Below the pieces are notes generated by a model that was given only the letters and a program-made list of their open reading frames with translations, was not told where the DNA came from and ran no database searches. This document shows, one piece after another, positions 53,965 to 63,626 of a DNA stretch of 64,000 nucleotides. Numbering within the stretch: position 1 is the stretch's first letter; each line of letters starts with the position of its first letter. Made by a program: the position numbers and the translations under genes. Source of the stretch: Aphanomyces cochlioides (taxonomy: Eukaryota; Oomycota; Saprolegniomycetes; Saprolegniales; Verrucalvaceae); assembly GCA_019828595.1 (NCBI GenBank), contig JAHQRK010000028.1:834009-898008 (forward strand), in the 5' to 3' direction.

Positions 53965-55391
53965 TAGTGGCAGTTTCTCACTTGGAGTGGATGTACGATC
54001 CATTTTGTGATGCTGAAGATTGAAAAACATGAGACAAACCATCAGTTTCGATTTAAATTTAGAACACGTCACAGCTTACCGTGTGTAACTAAGAAAAGAA
54101 TTGTGTTGAAAGCGACATTACAGCGACGCCTCGTGGCGTGCGAATCGCTCTCAGGCAGCTTGCAAGAGCTATGAAGAATATGAGCGACACTACTTTCTAT
54201 AGACGTGTGACGTCTATTCAAGAGGCAATGCAAGGTCATTTGCCGCACATTACTACCGCGCGCGAGCTCATTTTGGACATGAAGAACGTAAGCTACATGT
54301 GCCGACTGATTCAAAAGTTCCAGCGTAACTATAGCTGATATATTTTGTGTTAGACAGCTGTGTAATGCAACAATCTGTATTCAATCATCTCTTGGGTTAG
54401 AACAACTCCTCCGTAGCATTAGGCGTCAACGCTGCTAGCTCTTGTCATGTACTAAATTCACAAAGCAGTTGTTTCACTTGGTTACACGTTACAACAGTGT
54501 GAACGGTCTGGCATGTGTCTGTAACTCTCAATAAGATCATGGACTTCCTACACATCGTGCAACTGCCTACACATGAGCTTGAGGCATTCCTGTCGAACCT
54601 CCCTGCTTTTCGAACGCCTAATAGCAATGCAAAACCTTGCACAACTCTGCACACTGATGCCTTTAATGATGCTTGCTTTGAGCCCCATATGATGCAGGTA
54701 AAATATACTCGTTGTGTATCAAGTCGGTGTCATCCCGACTTTGATGGATACAACGAAGACCAAGTGGACAGATGTGAAATGAAATATCGCATTACAACCT
54801 GTCCAGCATCTGGACTATCTTTCGTGGCTGCTCGAGGAGTGCATAGGCACCTCCTTTACCCTGATTCAGGAGAACGCTCTCCTACTCGAGCATGTGTAAG
54901 TTTCTGCAGCATTTTCTACTGCACTTCATAAGGTGCTCTAGGTTACTGAAGATATGAAAGATAAGATTAAGAATTGGCTTGAGGATAGACCTGGTTGCAA
55001 ACTAACAGACATTTACTACAAGCTGGAAGCAGCGCACACCCGAAATGAATTTGGCAGATGTCCGATGCCATCCTTGAAGCAGGTTCAGGAGGCTGTAAAA
55101 TACATGCGGGTCAAAGATATGCGACATCAAAGCACAGTACAAGCCACCGAGCTTGAACTTGTCCGACGAATGCAACCAGATGACATCGCTGATGAGGACG
55201 AACCATTTGTTTTCGGTGTCCCAATAATCGACGGCCAGCCACGTGTGGGCGATGGTGGGATTGAAGCGTTCCGAGCAGGTACATCACCAAGTGTTATAAA
55301 TGCTAACATGTGGCCAGGATTCACTACAATCGCCCTCTTACGAAAATATTTGGCCATATGCGAAGAAAATCCTGGCTTCAGAATCATGACT

Positions 55392-57775
55392 AGAGGTTTG
55401 TATTTTACGTGTAATTGAATGTACCGTACCGTATATTACGTATTTATGAATGTTTCAATGTAAACATAGTATATTTCAACCAGTCCTCAAGACGTTGCAT
55501 CCACTTGAGCACTAATCATTCATATTGTCAAAGGCTGTTTCTGTACCGGCACGACTTGAAATCTCCTCAGCAATGGATAGTTCGCTATCCATTGCGTCAA
55601 ATGCTGATAGATCGTCTTCAACAATATCTTCGTTCTCAACTTCTAAGTCGGCGGATGCAATCTCCAACTCATTGACATCAAAGTGTTCAAGGTTTGAGTC
55701 AGACGAATTACTGATAAAGTCCAACATGTGATGTAGAAAACACTCAACTCGCTTGCTGCTTTGAACTCGATTCAGTTGCGAATGATTAAAAGCAACAGCA
55801 ACTTGCTGTTGAACACGTCCTTGGCCCGACTCTTTGAATGCACGAGTTTCCCCGTCTTATGGTTACGTTCACCACCTGCAGCACCAGTGGGATTCATGTG
55901 TATGTGCATTAGAGCTGGAGCAAGTAGTTTCAATTCTCCACGAAATTGAGCAATATGTGACCATAATAAACTCGGACGTATCGTGGGTGCAGACGAAAAC
56001 AATGTCTTCTCCGGCGCACGAATGCAAAAGAATTCAGCCAACTCATAGCAGAGCTGCGTATACTTTGATTCGTTCCCTAAAGAAAACTCTTTTAAGGCTT
56101 TTTTTCATTGTAGATCTAAAGGACCTTGGCCAAGTTCAACAAATTCAGTGCCGTATTTATGGACCAAAGTGGATCGAAAATTGAAAAAGAGGGAATCGGT
56201 GACAAAAGTAAGGGCGTGCGATGGCGAGTAAATTGCACCAAATCTCTTGTGAATCAAACTAGGTAAATCTCCCAAATTCAAGTTGAAATCATTAGATTCC
56301 TCGAAAGATAGAAGTTGGGGCTTGATTTACAAAAAACAAGCAAAAACGGATGATAAAGTTGCCATGTCACTTTCCAAATAGCCTAACGTTGCACAAACGC
56401 ACCCCAAGAGAGAATTCAAATTGTTGACCCCTTCCCAATACTCTCGACATTTTTTGAATAGCAATCGATTGATCAAATGGGATATTTTCACTTGCAGCTA
56501 CTCCAAGTAGAATAAACAAGACCGATTTCACTCTCAATAAGCGAGCAAACATAAACTTGGCTGAAGACCGTCTTGTACGAGAAAATAATACCAAAGAGTA
56601 CGACCGACCAAACTTTTGTAAACACAGAGAATCAAACAAACGAAGTAATAAATGCGAGCCACGGATGTACTTAACGAGTTGCAAACAGCTTTTAAGAATA
56701 GAGGAAGTGTACTGTCCAGCTTGTAAATCCAGGGCTAAATTGTTTATCGTATGCGGTGCACAACCATAGACTGAAGAAAATTTCCCACTTGACAAGAGCA
56801 TTCTACGTAGCTTGATCATTACATTGGGTGAATCTGAAACAAATGAGAATGAAATATCATCAGGCCACTCAGGATAACCTAATGATAAAGCGAGCCGTGA
56901 CATGGCGTTTTCGACAAGAGTTAGTAAATTCACTGATTAAATCCAAATCCAAATACTCAAGGAAGAATGCCATGGGGTTGCAAGCCATAAAGTTCAAAGA
57001 TTGTTGGCCTTTAACATTGGTGGCTCCATCAAGTGAGAAACAAAAATGGGGCCAAGACTGTAAATGTTCAACTACTTTTGTCATCGTCTGTTGGTAGACC
57101 TCGTGTAAAAGAGCTCCACCAATTCTCTCTGGACTGGGTGGTTTGTAAGCTGGATTAAGCAGAGTGAAAAAATGTTTCCAGCTAGATCTGTCGAAGAGAG
57201 AAAAAGGTAATCCAGACGTGTGAATGGCCATTGCAAATGCGATATCCAATGATTGCACTTGTTCCTGAGTCAACTGAGGGAATTTTAATGTAGATTGAAC
57301 AATCACTTGATCGTACAATTCTGAATGTGTCAAACGACGTTGTGAATGTGTTGATCCAGAGTTATTAACATAAGAGGGTGATCTCGCAGGCTTAGGCATT
57401 CGTTCAGAGACTGAATATTGAGCAGGCAATAATCCGATACCTCGAGGTACCTTTGGATAGATGCGATAGTGATCTCTCAGGCGGCCAGCTGCGGCTGCCA
57501 TGGATTTATTACAATGCTTGCAGTGAACCAGTTTGTACTTTTTACCCACAACAACGTATGGCTGCCCATACTCGCGCCGTATTAGGTTGGCTGATCGAGG
57601 CATTGAGGAAATGAAGACTGCGACCGTTCGGAAACGGCGTTTGTATATTTCATAACTTGATTGAAGTATGGATGACTTGCTCAATGTATGGGTTGTACTA
57701 TACATATATTTGCAGCGTATTTTACGTGTTGTAAAGTAAATGTACACAACGTTTATGATACATACAGAGCCATAG
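55392..57775 (-). mobile_element. hAT element nested in MULE-2b, 8-bp duplication TCATGACT
   Basis: TCATGACT occurs at 55384-55391 and again at 57776-57783, while MULE-2a has a single TCATGATT at this point. 8-bp duplications are the hAT hallmark. The ends (AGAGGTTTGTA.. and, inverted, CTATGGCTCTGTA..) match only partly, as is common for old or short hAT TIRs. It encodes a hAT transposase on the minus strand. Confidence 0.88.
55512..57603 (-). pseudogene. hAT transposase with BED-like zinc finger, frameshifted
   Basis: ATG 57603 (MPRSANLIRREYGQPYVVVG) starts a protein with a BED-like finger (VHCKHCNKSMAAAAGRLRDH), then the hAT core (FAMAIHTSGLPFSLFDRSSW, FCFSLDGATNVKGQQSLNFM). A frameshift near 56930 leads to FSFVSDSPNVMIKLRRMLLS and CAPHTINNLALDL. 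After stops between about 56370 and 56050 the C-terminal dimerisation segment is recognisable (GGERNHKTGKLVHSKSRA), followed by an acidic tail. At least two frame changes make it non-functional. Confidence 0.82.
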
Positions 57776-59132
57776 TCATGACTCATGTTGATACTACTTT
57801 CAAGACGAACAAATCAGGCTACCCAATATTTTTATTGGGATATTCTGACAGGAGTGGTCGATTCCACACACTGTGTGTGAGCATCACATCTCAGCGTCGA
57901 AGCCAGGATTTTCACTGGGTTTTGAGTTCATTGTGCAGTCTTATGCTAGAGAAATTGAATTACACATGGAAGCCCCACTTATTCATGGGTGACGCCGACA
58001 AGGCTCAATACCGTGGCCTTATGGAAGTTATTGCACCCAACACACCTGAAGTGCAATATGTCATGTGTTTTTTCCATGTCGTCAAAAAGTGCTTTGAGAA
58101 GAAGAGTGGCCTCATATGGTCTGAATGGTGCACCGTCTCTTTCGACATCTACTTACTTCACATGTCAACCTCTTTTCAAGATTTGCTAGACAAAATGGCT
58201 CGCGTCTATGAAAACTGGAGCACGAGCAGAGAACTCAAAAAGCTTCGATCCTACTTTTATGACACCTGGCTGCCTCGTCAAGTTCCGTTCTCTCGTCGAA
58301 ATGAATTTCGATTTTGGAAGTGGCAAGTGTACCACAGCGACAGTGGAAGTGCTTTAACCAACAATCCCAATGGACACTTCAATGCTGAGCTGAAAAGAGT
58401 ACGTTTTCAAGACGGTCACTTTCTTACACATGTTTTGTAGTTTGTCAACAATCAAAAATTGCATGTTCCCCATCTGGTTCAGGAAATCTGTCGGCTGTTA
58501 AGTAAGGAGTCGAGATCTCGTACAGTTTGGGCGACGGAGGCCATGGTAAGCGGAAGACTCAAGCGACGTTACCAAAAGTTGCAAAAAATGCGTTTACTAC
58601 AAGTTTCTGCTATGGTGTCAGAAAACCCGATGACATGGAGAGTCCGCCATCTGGCACCCCATGAAGCCCAACAAGATGACCACGAACGATTGAATTTTTC
58701 AACTGGCTCCTATCATGAGATGAGTCCAAGAAATCCTATCAGCAGAAATTTGAGACGCCTCGAATTGTACATGCAACCACCAACGGGGTGGGATGTCGTC
58801 CATGCAGATGGTGTCGTGCGCTGCAGCTGTCTTGTTTGGGTGCGCAATTGTATTTGTGTGCATTCGATTGCATTATCCTGTCGGATTGGCAAGATTCCCC
58901 AAGGCATGGAAGGTACGCCCAGAAAATTGAAGAATAGAACACATCGTCAGCGGCCACGAGAAGATGCTATCGACGAAGTTGTAGATGGTTATGCGCGTGG
59001 TCCAAGAAACAATCGCGGTGCTTTGCATTTAGATTAGATTTTTCTCTTGAGAAGCACAGGATAATCTGTGCTTTAAGCTAATACATTTCCTTGTCATGAT
59101 CTCTATTCTACGACTGTGATTTCGCTGTAGAT

Positions 59133-60047
59133 TACTTCAACAATCCAACCGTTGCCTTCTCTGCTAGTCTCAACACCAAATCCGGATATAGCCTTATCGG
59201 ATAATGTATCCGGATGAATATTTTTGACCAGCGATGCAGCAAGGTGACCGGTGAATAAGACTCATTTCATTGTTAACTTCGTTCGAATAATGAAAGGGAC
59301 TTTAGCGGAATTGACATCAAGTCTACTTTTCCTTGATGCGAGAAACTGCTTGATGCCTTTCGCTTCTTTCTTCGCTTTGATTTGACGCTGTTTGCGGGGG
59401 CGGTAGATGTCGGTTTTATAAAGGACTTCCTTGATGCTGATTTTCATGAATTGTCCAAATTCTACTAGGAGTTCAGTGGCAACTAGATGCAGAACTTACA
59501 GTATTTCCCGCGAAAGGTACTGTCCCAATACTCACAGAAGGAATATCAGGAGAAACTGTAAAAATGTTCGCCTCTAGGCGGTCTTCTGGGTGGTCATTGG
59601 TCTTCCTTGGGTTGGCCCAGCGGCCAGAGGAAAGCCAAAAACGCGGGCGGGTGAAAGAGTAAATGTTAAAAGCGGTGGACTGGCGACGACTTGGACGATT
59701 GTTAGCAGCGAAAGGACGAAGGCGGCGACTTGGACGACTTCGGCGGGTGGTTGGGCTCGTAACCTCTTAGGTGTGAATTGGAAAGTGTATTAAGTTTTAA
59801 ACATAAAGCTAAAGAGAAGCTATACCAAGTGTCTTTGTATATCTTGATTAAACCCACATACGCAATAGATGGTGTGATAAAAATGGCAGTGTAGTCGACA
59901 ATGGGGGCAATGACCTTACGAGAGACAGGTCTGTTTCCCTGGGTCTCAACAGTTGGTCCTACCAAAGTCATGTACGACGACAGCGATCTCGACGACTACT
60001 CCTTCGAGGTGGTCATAACAGCGACAAGCGACGAGCGGCAATGCATT
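59133..60047. other. Flank of MULE-2b and Harbinger D; no firm gene
   Basis: A 61-aa minus-strand ORF (59447-59262; MKISIKEVLYKTDIYRPRKQ) is very basic and could be an exon remnant. Nothing else is recognisable. ATT at 60045-60047 is the left target duplication of Harbinger D. Confidence 0.4.
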
Positions 60048-60227
60048 AGGGAGATTTCGCAAAACCATCCGTATCCGTGTCCGCGAAAATGCATCCTTAA
60101 ATTCTATAGTTTCACGGAAACTCTTCAAAACGTATAGCGGATTCCGCGAAAAGAGCTCTCAACGCGGATTCGGATAAGCTGTATTGTCCGTTTTATCAGA
60201 AGAACATTTTGAGTTTGGAGAGCCGCC

Positions 60228-60893
60228 ATGAGCAGGTGGACGAGTGATGATGACATGGCGCTGTTGGTTCAAGCCAACAACGAGCGACCGTTCCTGCACG
60301 AGCGTGTCATGAAGGCGTGGGACGAGCTAGCGATTAACCTGCTCCAAGTCCCAGGTTTTTCTCGACAAGATTGTAATCTAGACGGCAAGAAAGCTTCCCA
60401 CCGCTTTCATTTACTTCTGGACAACTATGAGAAGTTCCAGAAGGAGTCAATTTATATGTCGGGCGTAGATCAAGAACACAATGACCGGCACATCCTTCTC
60501 GACGAGCTGCTCGCGCTGCGAACAGACAGCTTGGTGAGAAAGAAGAGCAAACAGCAGGCCAATGCTGCTGAACGAGAAGAGAAGTCTCGCACTGAAGATG
60601 CAGCTCGTCACATTCGAGACCAAGCCATGAAAACATGCCAGAAAAAACGCAAAGCCGTCAACCACGACAAAGACGACAAAGACGACAAACCGGCAACTCC
60701 GTTCAAGAAGACATTGCTTGTCGACTTTCACAATGAGGAGGTCCAACTTGAGCGCGAAAGACTTGCTTTCAAAAAAGAAAAATTGAAGCTCGAGATTGAA
60801 GAAAAACGGCTTGATCACTTGGAACGACACGAAATCAGAGAAAAAGGCGTAAGCAACTCGAAGATCTCCATAATCAAATGTCGGAAGTATTAG
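60228..60893 (+). CDS. MYB/SANT-like DNA-binding protein of Harbinger D
   Basis: A 221-aa intact ORF from ATG 60228. The N-terminal trihelix/MYB-like domain (MSRWTSDDDMALLVQANNER, HRFHLLLDNYEKFQKES) is followed by a Lys/Asp-rich linker (NHDKDDKDDKPATPFKKT) and a long charged coiled coil (VQLERERLAFKKEKLKLEIE). It plays the same role as the element A protein: recognising transposon ends and partnering the DDE nuclease. The coiled coil suggests it acts as a dimer. It starts 180 bp inside the left TIR. Confidence 0.82.
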   Translation: MSRWTSDDDMALLVQANNERPFLHERVMKAWDELAINLLQVPGFSRQDCNLDGKKASHRFHLLLDNYEKFQKESIYMSGVDQEHNDRHILLDELLALRTDSLVRKKSKQQANAAEREEKSRTEDAARHIRDQAMKTCQKKRKAVNHDKDDKDDKPATPFKKTLLVDFHNEEVQLERERLAFKKEKLKLEIEEKRLDHLERHEIREKGVSNSKISIIKCRKY

Positions 60894-60977
60894 CACTTGC
60901 ACGTGCAGCCATGCAAAGACGCGAGGACGTGTAGAATTGACTTTGTTTAAATCATAATACATTTTAATGATTTCAAT

Positions 60978-62081
60978 CTAGGTATGACACAGATACTCTT
61001 CCAGGGATGGAGGCTTCAAGCCAAAGAATGAGCTGATTTGATTGCGTTCATTGACGCAGCAATCGCAATTGGTGAAGAGCATAGCGACAGCAATAACTTT
61101 TCCAACGTTCTGGAGCATTACTTTCTGTTGCATTTTGAATGTAACAAAGGCCCAGAGCGTCTTCAAACGGGAAAACCACCACTCGACAGATTGTCGGACT
61201 GTACTCATTGACCTGTTGAAGGCCCTCTGTTCGGCAGTGATTGAGTTACCTTTGTATCCAGAAAAAATCCAGCGTAGAACTCCATACGCTGGATCACCGA
61301 AGATATAGTAGTCTTTGAAGATATTTGAATGTGCAGACAGGTAATCAAGCAACTTACTCTCGCGCAACAATGTCGTGTCGTGCCTTGCGCCTTCTAGTGG
61401 ACCCCACAGATGAATGCACAGTCTGTCTGGAGCGGTCACCGCTTGGAAATTTAAGCAGTGGCGTCGTTTGTGGCCACTGTATATGAGTCGTTGCATGTCC
61501 GAGAAGGTGCTGTCTGTTGTCTGAGTTATGCGGCACGTCTCGAACTTGCTGCCATCGATGAATCCAAAGAGACATGACACAGGGGACCCTTTCTTGTGAA
61601 TCGCGTCTGCATACAAGGCTAGACGTTTTTCGACAATCGGCAAGGCAAAGTAGATGATGTCGTGCCATTTGTCGTATATCAAATCGATCATGCAGTTGAA
61701 GACGCGGCACAATGACTCTCGTGAACGGCCAAAGAGATTCATCATGTCATAGTAACGTTTGGGGTACATCAAACGATATAGAACAATACACAGCGCTTCG
61801 ACAGAGTGTACGCGGTCTCGCATTGGTGTGACAACTATACTTGGAAGTTGCAAAAGCTTGGCAAGCAAAAGGATTGAGCCATGGCCAAACCGAAATTTGA
61901 GTTTCAAGTCAGTCTCATTGTAATCGTCCAAATCAAACCGCACGTCGGGGATAATTGGACGCTCGACAGCGGATATCAGAGCAATCAAGAATCTTCGCCG
62001 TCGTGTAGCCCTCATGTACCGCGTCCCTTTAATGATGACAACGAGTTCCTCAACAGATAGCATCGATGCAAATGACTCCAT
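60978..62081 (-). CDS. PIF/Harbinger D transposase, intact (367 aa)
   Basis: A single-exon ORF from ATG 62081 (MESFASMLSVEELVVIIKGT). A helical N-terminal region with a FGRSRESLCRVFNCMIDLI helix-turn-helix-like segment precedes the catalytic core. The core has SCLFGFIDGSKFETCR (Asp), SGHKRRHCLNFQAVTAPDR, YYIFGDPAYGVLRWIF (Asp), MSTVRQSVEWWFSRLKTLW (Glu), and the C-terminus FFGLKPPSLEEYL. All three catalytic acids are present, with no stop or shift. With matching TIRs and an intact partner this is the best candidate for an active transposon in the window. Element C is a dead relative. Confidence 0.9.
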   Translation of the reverse strand: MESFASMLSVEELVVIIKGTRYMRATRRRRFLIALISAVERPIIPDVRFDLDDYNETDLKLKFRFGHGSILLLAKLLQLPSIVVTPMRDRVHSVEALCIVLYRLMYPKRYYDMMNLFGRSRESLCRVFNCMIDLIYDKWHDIIYFALPIVEKRLALYADAIHKKGSPVSCLFGFIDGSKFETCRITQTTDSTFSDMQRLIYSGHKRRHCLNFQAVTAPDRLCIHLWGPLEGARHDTTLLRESKLLDYLSAHSNIFKDYYIFGDPAYGVLRWIFSGYKGNSITAEQRAFNRSMSTVRQSVEWWFSRLKTLWAFVTFKMQQKVMLQNVGKVIAVAMLFTNCDCCVNERNQISSFFGLKPPSLEEYLCHT

Positions 62082-62360
62082 TTGTTAATAACGCTCACGG
62101 AATCTATATTAGTGTTCTGCGAAATCGTTACAAAACCGATATTTCCGTGTCCGTGATTGAGGCACTCTTATCACGGACACGGACACGGAATCCATTTGCG
62201 AAATCTCCCTATTGAGTGGGCTACGAAAGTTGTCCTGCTCAAATCAAGTTCATGACTTTGTCCCAAATGCGCCAAAGTCAGCACTATTGAAGTAGAGCCC
62301 CACCTAACACTAAATAATGTTCAATACAGGAATTATATGAAATAGTGTGAAAATTATGTA

Positions 62361-63125
62361 TTAGTGTTTATTGTTACGAATTCCTATGCTTAGACCCTTG
62401 AAATACATTTTGCATGAGCGGCTCGCTGGAAAGTACCAACTACGCCATAGGAACTCATTGAGGTAGGATTGGAGTAGAGAGCGGTGGACGCCGCGCATAG
62501 ACTTGATGAAGTGCTTGATCTGCACTTCCCACAAAACTTCAATACGTTGAGTGTGAGCCCCATCGGCGGGATTCACAAAATTTTCTGATCGATTCACCCA
62601 CATGTGACCGTAATTCATATCCGACAAATTCGGATCATTCGAAAGGTTGGAGCGTCCATTCGCCAAGACGATGATCCGAATTTGTCGGACATAATCACAG
62701 TTCCAGGATGGATGTGTTTCTTGCTCAATGCGGCCAAAGTGGGCTTCGTGCGTTCTTCATACGTAAAACGCCTAACCATTTCTTTGTGGTGCGGTCGACA
62801 ACGCCAAAAAGCCAGCAATCAGGGTGTTGGGTGCCTCTGTTGTACTTCGCCTTCTTCTTCAGAGAGGTCTGATCGATCTCGACAACGGAACCGATGCCTC
62901 CAATCTGTACAATTTATTTGTAAAGGGATATAGAATTTCAAAGAATATTGAAATTCACGATGAACTTACCTGTGCTGTTGTCTTCGACATTTCGTCGGTA
63001 CGGATTTGGCGAAAACGCTCAAACCATTCGCACGCAGTCTTCTCGGAGACGTCTTGTTCTTCTGCGACCGTTGTGATGGACTTTCGAGACGCCCAATCTA
63101 ACATAATTCGCACCAATTTTTGCAT
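62361..63125 (-). pseudogene. Merlin/ISXO2-type (IS1595-like) transposase, frameshifted
   Basis: Exon 1 (63125-62970) encodes a helix-turn-helix (MQKLVRIMLDWASRKSITTV, SEKTACEWFERFRQI). A 65-bp GT-AG intron (62969-62905) joins in frame to IGGIGSVVEIDQTSLKKKAK (first Asp) and WLFGVVDRTTKKWLG. Frames then change near 62800 and 62670 to give GTVIMSDKFGS (second Asp) and YGHMWVNRSENFVNPADGAH, ending LNEFLWRSWYF. These are the ISXO2/Merlin signatures. A 19-bp perfect inverted repeat (62620-62638 / 62671-62689) sits at the frame break. Confidence 0.82.
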
Positions 63126-63239
63126 GGGTAGCTTGGATTTCGCAAATAATGTCCCCGCTTTTGCCCAAGTCCATTCGTTTTATCGCGAATCCAATGGGGT
63201 TTGGTGGTTTGGGGGTAAGCAGGGAGAGGCGACGGGACC

Positions 63240-63400
63240 ACGCGAGCGAAGCGAGCTTTGTCACAAAGGGGTGAATTAAAAATTAACGCTACAACTACGG
63301 AGCGAAGCGACCACGCGCTTTAGCGCGTCACGCCCGAAGGGCGTCCGGAGGGTCTGGGAGGCGGAGCCTCCCAGGGCTCGTTTTAATTGGTTGTAGGCAC
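63240..63400. repeat. Cluster of short GC-rich hairpins
   Basis: Three perfect hairpins follow one another: 63313-63328 (ACGCGCT, 2-base loop), 63330-63344 (ACGCCC, loop GAA) and 63354-63374 (CTGGGAGGC, loop GGA). GAGCGAAGCGA motifs occur just before them (63243-63312). No gene is present. Confidence 0.85.
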
Positions 63401-63626
63401 TTGTAATCTAATTTCATTGGTCCTTTCGTTTGCCTTCTTCAGTGTGAGTTATGTCGCTGATTGTGCAAGCATGAAGTGACTGAGGGGATCAGTTAGTCAG
63501 TTCAGAAGCTTGCCAGCTTTATCCGGATATCCGGATAAGGGGGATTTGGGGGCCCCAGGGGGATTTCGGGGGCCCCTGGGGGGATTTCCATGGGGGAAGT
63601 TCATTGGGGAGGAAGTTCCATGGAAG
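63401..63626. other. Subterminal transition with a 20-bp palindrome
   Basis: 63519-63538 is a perfect palindrome (TTATCCGGATATCCGGATAA). After it, degenerate GGGGGATTT blocks with CCCC interruptions lead into the TTTGGGGG array. Confidence 0.75.

Larger units (their letters stand above)
54539..59037 (+). pseudogene. MULE-2b transposase, split by a hAT insertion
   Basis: Exons 54539-54895, 54942-55391 / 57784-58398 and 58441-59037 correspond one to one to those of MULE-2a. The only break seen is the hAT element, which lies just before the first catalytic Asp (THVDTTFKTN). Outside the insertion I found no stop or frameshift, so inactivation is due to the insertion alone. Differences from MULE-2a include NGHFNAELKR for NEHFNGELKR. 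The C-terminal 192-residue frame is identical. Confidence 0.85.
53291..59132 (+). mobile_element. MULE-2b: second copy of the 15.7-kb MULE with two nested insertions
   Basis: Matches 15699-18645 from AGCAACGTCGTATAATATTT to TTTCGCTGTAGAT. It is interrupted by a TA-flanked MITE (53463-53964, plus 2-bp duplication) and by a hAT element (55392-57775, plus 8-bp duplication). 5842 minus 504 minus 2392 leaves 2946 bp, against 2947 bp for the first copy; the one-base difference is an A-run near 54095. Exon 3 is identical in translation. Confidence 0.88.
60048..62210. mobile_element. PIF/Harbinger element D, complete and apparently intact
   Basis: TIRs begin AGGGAGATTTCGCAAA at both ends (16 bp perfect, then similar TCCGTGTCCG repeats). 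The 3-bp duplication ATT flanks the element (60045-60047, 62211-62213). The 2163-bp element holds two convergent uninterrupted genes, a MYB-like protein and a DDE transposase. TCCGTGTCCG-type subterminal motifs are present at both ends and are probable binding sites. Confidence 0.93.
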
